A stretch of 64,000 nt of DNA from Daphnia pulex (GCF_021134715.1 NC_060025.1:9176001-9240000), one strand, 5' to 3'. Counted from the first letter of the stretch, positions 10,126 to 22,100 are shown. Numbers and translations: made by a program. Notes: generated by a model from the letters alone, not told the origin.

Positions 10126-11545
10126 AAGGGGTAAACAAACAAAGAACCTTGTTGACAGTGTTGGTGGTGTTGGCCTTTTCCTTATCCTTGGATGGATCCA
10201 GTGGATGGGCAACAAAATGGTTCTCATTCGGCAAAATCTAAAGCAAAATTTAAATTAGAAATAAAAATAATTAAAACTGTTGCACACAAAATGATGAATT
10301 CTCTCTCTCTCATCAGGATCTGGCGAAGGCATCAACATCTTGAAGATTTACAACTTGAAAGGGAAAAGTTTATGTGAACATTATCGTCTTAAAGAACACA
10401 GTAATTCAAAATATTTTTGGTTAACTAACTAACCTGCAACAGAAATTATTTTTCTTCAGAAGACGTAGGTTGTGAGCTTGCATTTTTGGATTAGATCATT
10501 TCATTTCAGTCACAAGCACCTAGTTGACAAGGTACATGAAAACTTCAGCTGAAATTATCTTAAAAACATTTAGTTAAGAATGCAGTAAGAATTATTAACG
10601 ATTGTTTTATCTATTACTTAAAAACAGTTAACTTGCTATCCGATCTCCGTTGTTAAACTTTTTTGACGTGAACTGTCATGTCTGTCTGTGACTTGACTGT
10701 GCAACCAACTAAAGATTCAAAACTCATTACTAGATGTCGCTAGTGTCGCCGATGTTGTTCTTTCATGGTGAAACGAGGCGAAATGAGCGAAACAAATTGT
10801 TGCTAATTTATACTTATTCCTGTGATTTCAAATACCAAATTGAACTTCGTATCTTATGTAGGTTTATCTTTACTTAGTTTTCTTATTTTTATACTGTACC
10901 AACTTATTTCTTCAAATTCTAGATGCCTACTGCTACAAGTTGACTTAGTGCTCAGTCAATTTCCATCCATTAGATCCTCATGCTGTCAAAAGCCTAAAAC
11001 TCATGTTTGAAGAGCACATATAGTGGAATATAAAGGTGCGAGATAAGGTATTTCCCCATTACTGCTGTATCAATCACCAGACCATTACAATTCAGATTTT
11101 CATATAACATAAGTATTCTTGCTTGTATGAACCATAGGATCTGTTCTGAATCTCGCAATTTTGGTGGTGTACCCTGCAACAGCATGTTTGTTGTTATGGC
11201 TGTTTTACTTTGGTTTAGAAGGCAACCCAGCTAAGAGCTAGGTAGAGTTTTATTTCTTATAGGTAAATTTGTGTAAATAATGTAGAGAATTTCCTTGTCC
11301 CATTTCCACTTAGAGTTTCAGTGACATGAAGAGTGTGAAGTGAACCACCTATCACCACGCTACTGCAATACTTCATGACACTTGGAAATTTATCCCAACA
11401 TGTGGAGGAATGCTGTTGGTTTCTGTGAATTCCGTTTTTACAGTTTTGTCATCATGAACTTTTCAGTGTGCTTCTTAGAAAAGGTAAAGATTGATATGCT
11501 TTATTCATTTGTATATTTTCATTAATGTAAAACATTTTTTTTTTT
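10126..11545. other. Gene-poor spacer
   Basis: AT-rich sequence. The only tracked frames (10192-10377, 10822-11010, 10994-11185) are short and featureless. Nothing is supportable as a gene. Confidence 0.35.
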
Positions 11546-11548
11546 CAG

Positions 11549-11811
11549 AGCACTCAGTTTCTTTGTGGATTCGTGTGGTCCTGGCACGGATATTCTTGAG
11601 CCAACGCTGGCTTTTGTCCATGACCAACGTTCTGCTCCATCCTTATCTTCCCGATGTATCCAGCTCATCCAGCTTCTGCTTCATCGCTTCGTACACAAAA
11701 ATACAACTTGTCTTACTTCACTGTTGAGTACTCGAGTTGGAACACTTCAGCGGTCGCTTCCGTGCCGCTGTTACACACCTGCAGTCACTCACCACGGAAT
11801 TATGCCCAGGT
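11549..11811 (+). other. Exon-like block of unknown product
   Basis: A 263-nt block has a strong acceptor on its left (long T run then CAG) and a CAG|GTACCC donor on its right. It is GC-richer than the flanks, and two frames remain open through it. Neither translation resembles a family I know, and no partner exons were found. It could be a non-coding exon or a transposon remnant. Confidence 0.3.
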
Positions 11812-12227
11812 ACCCGACAATTTACTTATTTTCGTAGATTATCTATTCTAATAGTATACTTACTTGTGTCTGTAATAATTCCGAAATCAGGCCCTACTTG
11901 CGCGCAAACGTATTGTTTCTTAGACGTTTTTTTTCTAACGCTAGATGGCTTTTCGATAATAGTCAGCTGTCAAAACAGTCAGTTTCAGTTACATTAAAAT
12001 CTCTTTAAACATTTATCGGCAGCTGTTGTTTTGAAATTTTTTAGTGAAAACTGACGATAACTATTCCCCCAACAAAGCTCACTTGTTAGATTTTGAAATA
12101 ATGTGTTTTTTTTTCTACTTCCGGTTTTCTCATTTCAGTCAGTAGTTCAGTAACTATTCATTCCACACACAAAAGAACCACAAATTCGTGATCCTCGTCA
12201 AATTTGTGGTAAAGTTCATGTTTTCTT

Positions 12228-13286
12228 TTGTATGTGTGGACGATTGCCAGGGCCGTTCAACTGTTGGACAGCAAAGATCAAGTTGTCCGTCTCGTTGCCA
12301 GAGCCCAACTTGAGAAAACCGTCTCCAGGGGTATTGACCAAGCCACGGATGTGCCGCTCCCCCTCTCCGATTTCCTGTCTGGCTCAACACAGGGGGGCCT
12401 GTACGACACTCGGTTCTACGGGTGCGGTCCGAACACATGGACTCGAACGCGAAAAGCAGCCAGGCGTCTTCACGCAAGGATCGACGTATCCAGCGATAGT
12501 TCCCTTTCAAAAGTGATCGCTGATGACGTCTCCTGCCTGTCGAACAAGGCTGTCCGCGGATTGAGGACGGTGATCAGGGGCCGATGGACAACCGAACTCT
12601 CCAACGCCTCAAACCAGGGAAGAGTGGCAAGAGGTCTCCTTTTGGACTCGTCGAGCGACATCGCCAGGCTCACATCATCACGCACCAAACTCAACTTCGA
12701 AGAATGGAAGCTGATCCATCGCAGCCGACTATCCATCCTACCTCTTTTCGGCACACCTGGAATTTCGGCTCCTGACAAGAAGTGCCGAAGGTGCAGGACG
12801 GACGCCGAGACCACGTCTCACGTGACCAGCCATTGCCGGGTCAACCTTCCGGAAATCGGACGGCGACACGACGCAATTCTGCTGGAACTGGCCAAAATCA
12901 TCTGCAGGGCCGGTCACACGATTCGTGTCAACCAGGTGTTCCCGGACACTACCCTCCGCCCAGATATCGTCATCACCTCCGCAACACCGCAGCTCATCAT
13001 CGACGTGACGATACCTTTCGATGCTCCGGAATCCCTACAAGCTGGATTCGACCGGAAAGTGGCCAAATATGGTCATCTTGGACCGACGCTTCCGGTGGTG
13101 ATCGGCGCTTTGGGCTCCTGGATGCCGTCCAACAACGCGGTGGCCAACTCCCTCAACATACAACCTAATGCGTGGCGCCGTTTCAGGCGGAAGAGTCGAC
13201 TTGCAGCCATCCAAGGGTCAATGAGAGTGGTCTCTAACCACCTTCACGCAGCTGACAGGGATGAAGGCCTACTGGGGCCCGCATAA
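12228..13286 (+). pseudogene. 5'-truncated R2-type non-LTR retrotransposon ORF, C-terminal part
   Basis: A 352-codon open frame carries the end of an R2-like polyprotein. It includes thumb-type sequence after the reverse transcriptase, a zinc knuckle C-x2-C-x8-H-x4-C (CRRCRTDAETTSHVTSHC), and a restriction-like endonuclease signature RPDIVI...IIDVTIPFD. These are followed by the typical PVVIGALGSWMP segment. The reverse transcriptase core is absent, as expected from incomplete target-primed reverse transcription. The frame is intact to its stop. The GC content is far above that of the flanks. The apparent start is a TTG in flanking DNA, not a real start codon. The closest clades are R2/CRE-type with REL endonuclease; I cannot assign a named family. 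Confidence 0.85.
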
Positions 13287-13504
13287 GGATAGCTCCAGAA
13301 CTCAAACTGTATGAACTTAACGAAATCGTGTCGTGTAAGTGTAATCGAAGTGGATATGTGGCATGTGCTGTAATTGCGTATTGTAGTTGCTCCATCTCTC
13401 CATTTTTTCATTCTCCATGTTTTAATTCTTTTTAATGTATCATCATATCGTTCACATTTTATTGATAGATCGTTGTCATGATCTCATGAAAATAAATTCT
13501 ATGC
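12234..13504 (+). mobile_element. R2-type retrotransposon insertion
   Basis: The insertion comprises the truncated ORF plus a 3' UTR of about 215 bp with AATAAA at 13491-13496. It sits inside the second copy of the foldback element, so it is the younger event. Its site is not 28S rDNA, the usual R2 target. Boundaries are estimated from where similarity to foldback copy 1 stops and resumes. Confidence 0.75.
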
Positions 13505-13695
13505 ATCAGGAAAATTCTCGATTTTGGCAAAATTTTGGATTTTGTTTAAATCACACCTAATCGACCCCAAATTTCATGGAGATCACGAATATGTGGTTTA
13601 ATTTGACGACAGCTCTATGGTTAAGGTGCTGTGGTTACTTCCGGTATACTTCCGGAAAATTTTCAAAAAACTAGCAAGTGAGCTTTGTTCTGCTT

Positions 13696-14240
13696 ACAAT
13701 TCTCAATATTGCAAGCTTGATTTTAAGTTCTAAAAATTGCATCTTCAAATCTTTGAGCCAAAAAACCTGACTATTGTTTCTATCTGTATTATGTAACTTT
13801 TATTGGCATTTCACTTAATAACAATTGTTTTGTGTTTATTCAGGTAATGCAGAGGAGACGACGAGAAGATGGACACCAAAACATCTTCGTTATCTCCAAA
13901 ATGTCAGCGCGGATCATCATTTATTGTTGGTAATATTTGTGTTTGTGTTAGTTAACCGTTGTCTGCCACGCCTTTGTTCTCCCCTACCTCCTTAGCACGG
14001 GCCTCCTAGAGGCCTCCTAAATGCGTGCATTCCATCTTCCCTGTCAGCCCGGACTTGTCAGCAATGGCAAGTCCCACCTTGGTCATGGATCCTTCAGACA
14101 TGGCGCGTAGAGAGTAGAGAACAACCTACGGGTTGTGTGGCGTGGCAGCCAACGGGTTAACTTAAGTGTATGTATCTATGTATGTATGTTATTGTAAAAT
14201 GTGGTGGAATTGTGGGTGGAGGTGGGACAATAAAGCAATT
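13696..14240 (+). other. Possible terminal non-coding exon
   Basis: After an acceptor (TTTATTCAG, ~13843) the sequence is GC-richer and has no long frame. AATAAA lies at 14229-14234. It could be the 3' exon of a non-coding transcript or a transposon tail. There is a short TATG/TATC microsatellite near 14166-14188. Confidence 0.3.
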
Positions 14241-15663
14241 CCTTTTCAAGTTTTTTGTTTGCTGTGTCTTATAGCTTATAATAAAATCATGTTTAGCACT
14301 CGACTTGTATATTTCTTACAACTTTGAAGTTTTACATAATTAAAAGGCAGAAGTAGCTGATCATCTCCAGACTCTTTAAATAAACTTCTATGAGGAACAA
14401 AACACTATCTGCAACACTTGTGGCACAGCAATTTCAGGTGAACACCAGCACAGCTACTTCAGTTCTTTTTCTGTAATCCTGTATCAGCTGCATAATCACA
14501 TCTCTCGACTGGAAACAGGCTGCAAAACCACTGCACATTGAACAGCACAGGCATAGTTTAAGTATCACCAAGTCCTAAGGGGAAAAAGGAATATTATTTT
14601 CCATGATCAAACTTAAGATGCAAAAGAAATCATGTAAAACAAATGACAGACATTTTTCCAAGATTCCATTGACGAATTAAATTTTAAATGAAGATTAAAT
14701 CCCATGAAAAGAGAATTCTGTACATCTAATTCTTAAGTGTTAGAAAAAGTTGGTAATGCAGAGTGGAAAGTTTTGTTCTAGTTTGTTCAGAAAAAATTTG
14801 TTAACTCAAAGGAAACTGATCACTATCTGATATCTTTCACAGAAACTATTAGTTAGAAGCAAGAAATAGCACGACTCATTGTCTACATCAGATCACAGTT
14901 TACTTGTCAGTTGAATTTTTAAAAAAAAGACGCAAGACTTCCCAAGTTACAACCAATAAATTCAATCAACTTACCATTCCAAAAAGTCTTCCTGCAATGA
15001 CACTTCAGGATAACACCAGCTCGATAAACTGCATGCAGTAGCTCAACTTGACTCGATCACACCTTTCACCAGCTGGCTGCAACAAAACCACTGTAATGAT
15101 GCCAACCATACAGCGCACACTTTGTTGGGTTCTCACATTCTGCAACAGTTAAGCAATCTCCAACCTGAACACCAACTAATGAAATCTTTAGCATTATTGC
15201 AGGGAAATTGATCAACAAAATTGCTATATTACTGTAGTGTTTCTGCGTGAGATGAGACGTACATCCATACATCTAACAACGGACGACATTTCGGCAAAAT
15301 GGACAGCATGTCTTCACTCTTCAGCCCACGCGATCGATTATTTGGCCAAGTGGAAAATATATGCCAGATTGCCTGAAAATTCAGACAGCAACGTCTAGGA
15401 TTAATTGTATTTACCAAATCCAAACTAGAATTTAGTAATTTACCCATTCAGTTTTAATACTGAAAATGTAGATCGACACCTCAATCCAGTAACGAATTTG
15501 TAATACCTTTTCAATTGGCGTTACGGAACAAAATGGCGAAAAATTTCGTCCTCTCAAAGACACACGCGTCATCTGGCGGCTGGGGGACAACATGATTTTA
15601 GCCACCTACTGACGGAGCCAAAAGATTCCTCCATTGTTGGACTTTTAAAATCGTTGAAGTTCT
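14241..15663. other. Gene-poor spacer with degenerate repeats
   Basis: No gene recognised. A weak third copy of the 9.6/10.0-kb repeat lies near 15010-15080, and CAGGCTGCAAAACCACTG-like words occur at about 14520 and 15075. Confidence 0.35.
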
Positions 15664-15671
15664 ATTGTCGC

Positions 15672-15761
15672 CTTGTCGGACATGAAAATAATTAAAGAAT
15701 TTATTGGAGTTCTATTGTTGAAAGTTGAATGAACTCCATTGAATTTTAAATGTCCGACAAG
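15672..15761. mobile_element. 90-bp element with 12-bp perfect inverted ends
   Basis: CTTGTCGGACAT at 15672-15683 is repeated exactly inverted at 15750-15761. Inside, GGAGTTC and GAACTCC form a second inverted pair, so the piece can fold. It sits exactly where the THAP pseudogene next to it loses homology with its intact sister. It may be a tiny non-autonomous transposon or a rearrangement scar. Confidence 0.5.
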
Positions 15762-15763
15762 TT

Positions 15764-16790
15764 CCGTGTTTTTATCGAGCAAATTCTGTTGGAGTTCATA
15801 GACAGACTTTTGTTCTTCTGTCCAAGCCATTTCTTTTGTCAATTTTTCTTCTTTTCTATGGATCAGCTGCTGTTGAGTTTCTTCCTTTTGCACCGTCAAA
15901 TGCGCCAAGGATTCTCCAAACTCAAGTTCTTGCTTTTCCTTAAATATACGCTGCAAATAACTGTCAAGCATTTCCAATGTCCGGAAGCCATTTTTGATAT
16001 CTCTCTCCAATTGCTTGAGGGTGCCCACAGATTCCTCTCCGTCAACCGATTAATTTTGAGAAGAAGTACATCTGATGGTAAACTAAAAATATACAAAAGT
16101 GTTAGCTTGTGAAATCCTATTCAGAGAATCAATCTATTACCTCTTCTTCATCATGAGTAACAGTCCTCTATATTGATCAATAATATTTGTTATCACAATA
16201 TCTGACAGAACTGGAGATTTATTCTGCCTTGATTTTTCTGCAGCTTTCTTTTTCTGAAATGTATGAACAACATATGAAAAGAGGAATTTGAACCTGCTTA
16301 ATTGTTTAGCGTTTTACCTTTGATTTAGAAGCTCGCTTAGTTTTGGGTGGTGATTCATCTCCAGATGTTTCAGGTGTCCCTTGAAATGGGCTTTCACTCT
16401 TGTGAACATAACCTTCTGTAGCATCATCTATAATTAAAAGTTAGTTAGTTGTTTACAACAACCTTAAAAAATATTCTAACCTGAACTGTTGTTTTCTATA
16501 CACTTTTGTTTCTTTGTTGGAGGGAATGTTGGGACAGCGGTAGGTTTTAGATGTTTCTGCTTTGATGTCGGAATGTAGCAGTCTTCTGAAAAATGTTCCC
16601 CACAAATATATGTGTTGTCGCAGTTGTGCGCTTTCTTTCTCGTTTTAGACTGCCGAAATCCTCCATTTGCACTAATGGCCTCTAGCCATTTTCCTCTCAA
16701 AAGTTCATTTGATGGTAAACTGTGATAGCTTAATTTTTCCGTCTTGTAATTTGAATTTGTGCATCCAATGATATCACAGGTACGACCCAT
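15764..16790 (-). pseudogene. Broken copy of the THAP-coiled-coil gene
   Basis: Nearly identical to the intact gene at 36812-38161, with the same four-exon layout: 16481-16790, 16318-16427, 16141-16253, and ~15764-16081. The THAP exon is intact (C2CH with CGEH, and AVPTF). Three lesions break it. Exon 3 is 113 nt instead of 114, a one-base loss in a CT run near 16165. In exon 4 the sister's frame meets a TAA where the sister has TCA (about 16050). Homology stops at 15764, removing about half of the coiled coil. A transcript could still yield a THAP domain with a short out-of-frame tail. Confidence 0.85.
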
Positions 16791-17032
16791 TTTGTGCTAT
16801 TTACGTAGAAAGCAACAATTTACAATGCACTTTTACGATTTATTGATTATTTATGTTTGGCTTAACAAAGTGGACACACTATCACACCAACGACTCAACG
16901 AGTGAGTTGACACTATCGTCTGCTCTATTGACAAGACAGCGACGCCATCTATAGTCTCCACATTTCCCGATCCAGAGTAGGTCGATCTAAGAGGGAATTT
17001 TTGCAGTATTTGAATTTGAATCAACCTTTTCT
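15764..17032. repeat. Segmental duplication, copy A (broken THAP gene)
   Basis: Partner of 37128-38409. Small indels distinguish the copies: a 1-bp loss in exon 3, a 6-bp loss in exon 4 (SD codons), and small changes in the promoter. Confidence 0.85.
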
Positions 17033-18092
17033 CCCCCCATCAAAATGACGTCACAAATCGCTAAACCCCCTGAAATTTTAGGCTATAATTAATTAAAGAT
17101 GAAAGCATTTTATCTTGAATTTTGACACCCCTTCGCATCATATAAGTAAAAAAAAATAATAATAGATCAGGAAATCATTTTAAAAGTGAAAAAAATCGCA
17201 GAAAATTTTTTCGATTTAATGTTTTTTAAATTTTGCGTTTGTGACATCACACTTTAAGAATCTCCCCCCTCCTGTACAGAGATCAGAAAATTTGCAAGTG
17301 AAACAATAAATAATACTAAAGCGAAAACAGATTCTTTTATTTCTTTTTATTAGTAATTTTGTTCGATCAGTCCATCATCATCATCACGTGTCGTGTCCTC
17401 TACGCCTACACTACCATTAAACTATTTATAACAATATGAAATTCCAAAACAATCCATCGAATCGTATATCACATTACAGATAAAATTTTTTAATAATGGA
17501 CAAAATTAAAATCCCCCACATTCAGCCTGCATTCTTCACCACTACCATTTAGGTATATTTCAATTCAAATTAGCTTTAGATTGCAGAAGAAAGCGCCTCT
17601 AGTGGAAAATAATTTTGAAAACAAAAAAAAGCCAATCTGAATTTTAAGAAATTCTTCTTGTCTATTAAATTCTTACTTAACCTGTAACTGTAATTAATAA
17701 AAGATTCCACAACATTATCTTTTGCGATCACAATTTATGTCGACGCTGAGAATGACTAGAATTAATTTTGACATCCGGCTATCGATATACCACCCATCCT
17801 CAAGGGTCCACCCTCTCCAACCGGAAGAATTAGCCCTTTCACATGATATCTTGTAACCTATGCTAGTGATTTCAGAATATACTTTTCTCGTGGATCAATT
17901 TGGAGGTTATCGGGAAACAAATATCTGATATGAGTAGTAGACCTTGAGACACTTCTACGTTAGACCGACGATATATGGGCTGCTTACTTTCGAATTGTTC
18001 AAAACTACTGCCCCGACACAGCTAACCTTCTGTCGCAGTCTTCAATCAGCCGTTCGTTTAGAACGCAGCAACTCCAGATCGAGAGGTGGTGA
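16791..18092. other. Spacer between THAP pseudogene and chitin-binding gene
   Basis: 16791-17032 belongs to the block duplicated with 38162-38409 (promoter region of the THAP gene). From 17046 to 17249 an AT-rich stretch is bounded by inverted TGACGTCACAAA and TTTGTGACATCA. The rest is AT-rich with no gene seen. Confidence 0.5.
17046..17249. repeat. Inverted-repeat-bounded AT-rich block
   Basis: TGACGTCACAAA (17046-17057) and its inverse TTTGTGACATCA (17238-17249, one mismatch) flank about 180 bp of AT-rich sequence. C-rich runs lie just outside both ends. The layout is MITE-like, but no second copy is in the window. Confidence 0.4.
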
Positions 18093-18763
18093 ATGGCCCC
18101 GTCCGTCTTCGTGGTGATGTGCGCAACCTTTCTGGTAAAATTTAGTTGTGTCTCATTTTCCGTAGGCTCATTTATGGTGCTAAATCTATTTTCCGGTGGG
18201 TGAAAATTAAAAAAAAAAAAAGTTGTGGGCGCAATTCGAGTCGACTTCCGCAGACGACCAAATGCCAGAAGGGGCTGCAGTCCAACATTTCACCGAGAAT
18301 TCCAGTGGCCTAGCAGGAAGTGTTGCTGAAGGACACCTTGCTACACCCATGCCCAAGCACCGTTTCTCGTCCATGTTATCCGCTGCCAAAAAACTGACGA
18401 AAGCCGGTGCCTGTTCGCTGCCAGATGATCCTTCCGTTGACTTGGCGCTGGACCATTTTGGATCTAATTTACCCGTGACAAAAATCATTTCAATACCAGT
18501 TACAGAATTCTCTTGTAATGACCGCCAACCGGGTTATTACGCAGATAGAGATAGAGAAGCGTCTTGCAAGGTAACAAATATCAAGTGCAGGGACTACGGG
18601 CTGTGATCAAAATAATAAGGACGTCGTTATCCCTTTTTAGATTTTCCACTACTGTTACGAAGACAACCCCATCGTTTCCTTCATTTGTCCGACATGTACC
18701 TTGTTTCACGATGAAAAGCAACTCTGTGACTATTGGTACAACGTCGATTGCAAAGTGGGATGA
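18093..18763 (+). CDS. Secreted chitin-binding type-2 (CBM14) protein
   Basis: Three exons (18093-18134, 18223-18570, 18641-18763) stay in frame and give 170 aa. The first exon plus the next few codons make a signal peptide (MAPSVFVVMCATFLLWAQ). Residues ~20-110 are unrecognised. Residues ~112-168 form one peritrophin-A/CBM14 domain with the expected six cysteines: FSC...ASC...HYC...FIC...QLC...YNVDC, with the GYYAD and FHYCYED landmarks. One extra cysteine occurs (ICPTC where ICPNG or ICPTG is usual). CBM14 domains bind chitin in cuticle or the peritrophic matrix. The acceptor at 18222 follows an A-rich run and is weak, so the first intron is the least certain part. The gene is convergent with the dynein gene. 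Confidence 0.75.
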
Positions 18764-19109
18764 AGGATTGCACCAATAAGCCATGAATATACTACACAAC
18801 CTGCGAACAAAGAGAAATCTGTTATTTACATCATGTCCTCTATTTTCGTTCATATCAATTTGTAGTAATAACAAATTTTATTACCTGAATAATACAAACG
18901 GTGTTCTTGGTTAACCAGTTGCTACACACCCACTTATTAATGATAAGAGATAATGTTAGAAAGTTCCAATTTAACTACAGGAAATGCTGTTAATTTGAGG
19001 CGAATTTAGTTGGGTATATATTATTAGGTTACCAGGTGTGCTAATATACTATATCTACAGAAGATGATTTGTGTATATAGTATTCAAGATATTAAATGGG
19101 TTAAATAGT
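18764..19109. other. Convergent intergenic spacer
   Basis: 346 bp between the stops of the chitin-binding (+) and dynein (-) genes. It is AT-rich, presumably the two 3' UTRs, and nothing else is seen. Confidence 0.5.
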
Positions 19110-22100
19110 TTAAACTTGAAGTAGCAAAGCTGTGCCGGCCAAAACCCATTTCGATGGTTTGTCTCTCGTTTTTAACTGGAAATTCCAGATGTAAGTCTCG
19201 GCTCTCTGTTGCGTGTGATAGACCGGGCATTCGTATGTTCCTCTAATATCTAATTTATCTTGCGTGACAGCCTAAAGTAATCCGATTAGATAAATGCCCG
19301 CTATTCTTTTGTTCACAAAAAAAATGGATACCTTGACGTAAATAACGGGCATGGGTGGATGCAGTTCTTTGAGTTTCGCTTCCGCCAACACACCAAGATT
19401 GGAATCCCATCGGGCACCTTCCAAAAATAAGCCATGAATGTAAACGCCTTCACGAGGGGCAGACCTGTTATTTTAAAGAAATGACGTCAGTTTCAATGCC
19501 AACATGACAAAAAAATTTAGGGGAAAAAAGAAAACGCACGATATTTCTTCACGGGTTTTTTTGGTAACTTCTACAGATAAAGTCATTCGATCCAGCGGCA
19601 ATTCCGCCCTCCTTGCGGCGGTTTGCATGACAGCAGTTAAGAAAGCCTGAGGACTGAAAAATCCTCCAAGCCAAACCGATGGAGGTGTCTAAACAAATAA
19701 TTAAACCAATCAATTGGGCCAAAATGTCATTTGATGTTTAAGTAAATACCTGGAAATCGACAAGCCAAATGTCGAGCTCTTTATGTCTTTGTTGTAAATC
19801 GGTAATCCAGGCGGTCAGAGGCAACATTGATGGATAGGCCAGTTTAGCCCACCGGACCGGAACTTGATCGAGGTAAAGGGACGAAGACATTTCCTCCATA
19901 TCCTCTGTCAAGGACAACTCTCCCTATGATTATACAAAAAAGAAAAACGAGTTATTAAGAACTCGTTCTAAAAATAATAAATAATAAAGCAAAATACCTT
20001 AAGTCCCTTGTCGAGTTCGCGGAGGGATCGTTTGGCCTCAATCAAAAGGCCATTGACTCTTTCGCATTCTTGAACGATAACGACCATAAAGGGCGTCTTT
20101 TCTTCCAATCGGCTACAAATTTCTACCAACGGGAACTCATCCGGTAACTTTTCGAGGATCTCATCCAAAATTTGTTTGACTCGATCGTCTTTGCTCAGCA
20201 CGGCGCCTCCACTGACACCGGCACCCTGTCTGGGCTGCAGTCCGAGAAGTTCACGGCACAACATTCCAGCGCTGCGAGTCAAGATGCCGATTTCAGCGTT
20301 GGGGTGTAATCCGTAGAGATAGGTTGATTCCGGCGGAAGAGACTCGTCAATATAACGCTGATATCCGGAGTAATCCCTGTTGGGTGGCGCAGGGAAATTG
20401 GGCGCTAGCAACAGTTCTCCGTCGAGTAGATCCGGTTGTAAAAGTTCTTCCAAATAGGCGCGGGTTAAACGTCTATCCCAGTCATCTGTGACGTGGCCAC
20501 CGTACATGATTTCGCCCAGCAAGTAGCGCAAATCTTCCCAAGGAACTCGACCGGAATTGCCGCTACTCTCGATGTAATTGAGCAACACGTTGACACTGAT
20601 GGTCAAGTCACCTGCAGAGAACGGGTACGTTCTGTTCCAGCCCTGAGCCCCAAAATGGCGACGCTCAGTCACGACGGCGTGGAAATAGCACAGAGTGAAC
20701 AGGAGCGTCTTGAATTCAGCTTCACGGGAACATTGCTCCAGCGCTTCTTGATCAAAGTGATCGAGTGCCATGTGTAGATTGGCTTTGATTCCACGAGGCG
20801 GCTCACTGGTCAATTTAATGCAGGATTCCAATAGACCCTGAGGGACGACGCTGGATGTCTTGGTAGTCGGCGGTTGAACGCTTAGAAAAACTCGGTACTC
20901 TGGGTGTGCATTGGCACCGAATCGTTCGAGAAGGCGTTCCAATGTCGGTAACCATTTTTTCACAAGATGGATGTTCTGTGGATATAAAAGGAATACCATT
21001 AACACTGAATAATCAGCCAATAAATCAAATAAAAGGGTATATAATTACTTGAAGAATGACCCAATGGCCATATTCGGATGATTTTTTCAGTACATTCTCC
21101 GCATTCCCTTCTTGGCCTTGTCCTAAACTGACCAGGTGTAGAAGGCCGTTGTCGGCTGTGCGACCCATTTTTCGTGCAATCTGTTCCACTTCCAGCAACG
21201 GATTGACACCCGTCGAAAGAATGAAACACAACGGTGTAGTCGGCGACATTTCCGCGACACATTGCGACAATTCAACGGTAAGCGATTCGACGTAGCGTGA
21301 TCCCAATTTCTCTTCAATGAAGAGGCGAAGAGCGTGAGACAATCGGTCGGGCCGCAAGGCTCTCAATACGCACAGGCGTTGGAGTGCAGATCGTGTTTTC
21401 CAATCTTGGGGGAGTCGTTCCCGTTCGGGAAATTCAGATTCGATAATTTTGCGCCATCTCTTAGACGAAGACTCGATATCTCGATCCAAGTGCCGGAACT
21501 CATCCGTCGACGATAAACCTGCGATATTTTCCAAATTATTACAATGAATTTACTTAATTTACGTATTTTGAATTTACTTTTGACAACGCTCCAGGTAGAG
21601 GGAGTGAGATAATCGACTGGACTGCCGGAAACGTTGAGACCAGAAACGACTGGGAAGCGGAGGAAAAAGTCCACATCAACAGGATCGACATCTCCTGAAG
21701 CTATGAGAATCTGGAACGTCTGTTGAACAGTGTAAACCAAACGATCCTGTTCAAACAATCCTCTGGCTACGTATTGGAACAGAGCGTAGGTGATTGAGTC
21801 GACCAGGTAATTGACTCGGATGGCCACATCCGCCGAAGGAGTGGCTTTTGCCAATGCCCTAAACAACAAATCAAAACATTTGACGATAACATTTTTACGA
21901 TCCTAAAAATTGAACAAAAAATTTTACCGTTGAAAAACCCCAATAAAGGATTTTAATGAAAATTGATAAATGGGATTCAGTTGACGCAGATCGCCAATGA
22001 TGAAAAAGAGAAGCGAAGCTCGAGATGCAGCTGGACGGTAGAGCTCACGGAATTCGTTGACGGCCTGAGCCGTTTGGGCCGCTTCAGCCGCTCGTTGTGT

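Larger units (their letters stand above)
12071..13689. mobile_element. Foldback/MITE-like element, copy 2, split by an insertion
   Basis: The left half (12071 to ~12233) and right half (~13505-13689) match the two halves of the element at 7200-7588, including the 15-bp inverted ends (12071-12085 and 13675-13689) and ACTTCCGG octamers. The centre is replaced by an R2-type retrotransposon fragment. About 50 bp around the central palindrome are missing. Left-flank homology to copy 1 starts near 11995 (shared word AAACATTTATCGGCAG), which suggests that the two copies arose by duplication of a longer segment. Confidence 0.75.

Noticed and set aside
12154-13168. Overlapping frames inside the R2-type insertion
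   Set aside because: Only the 12228-13286 frame has the zinc knuckle and endonuclease motifs.
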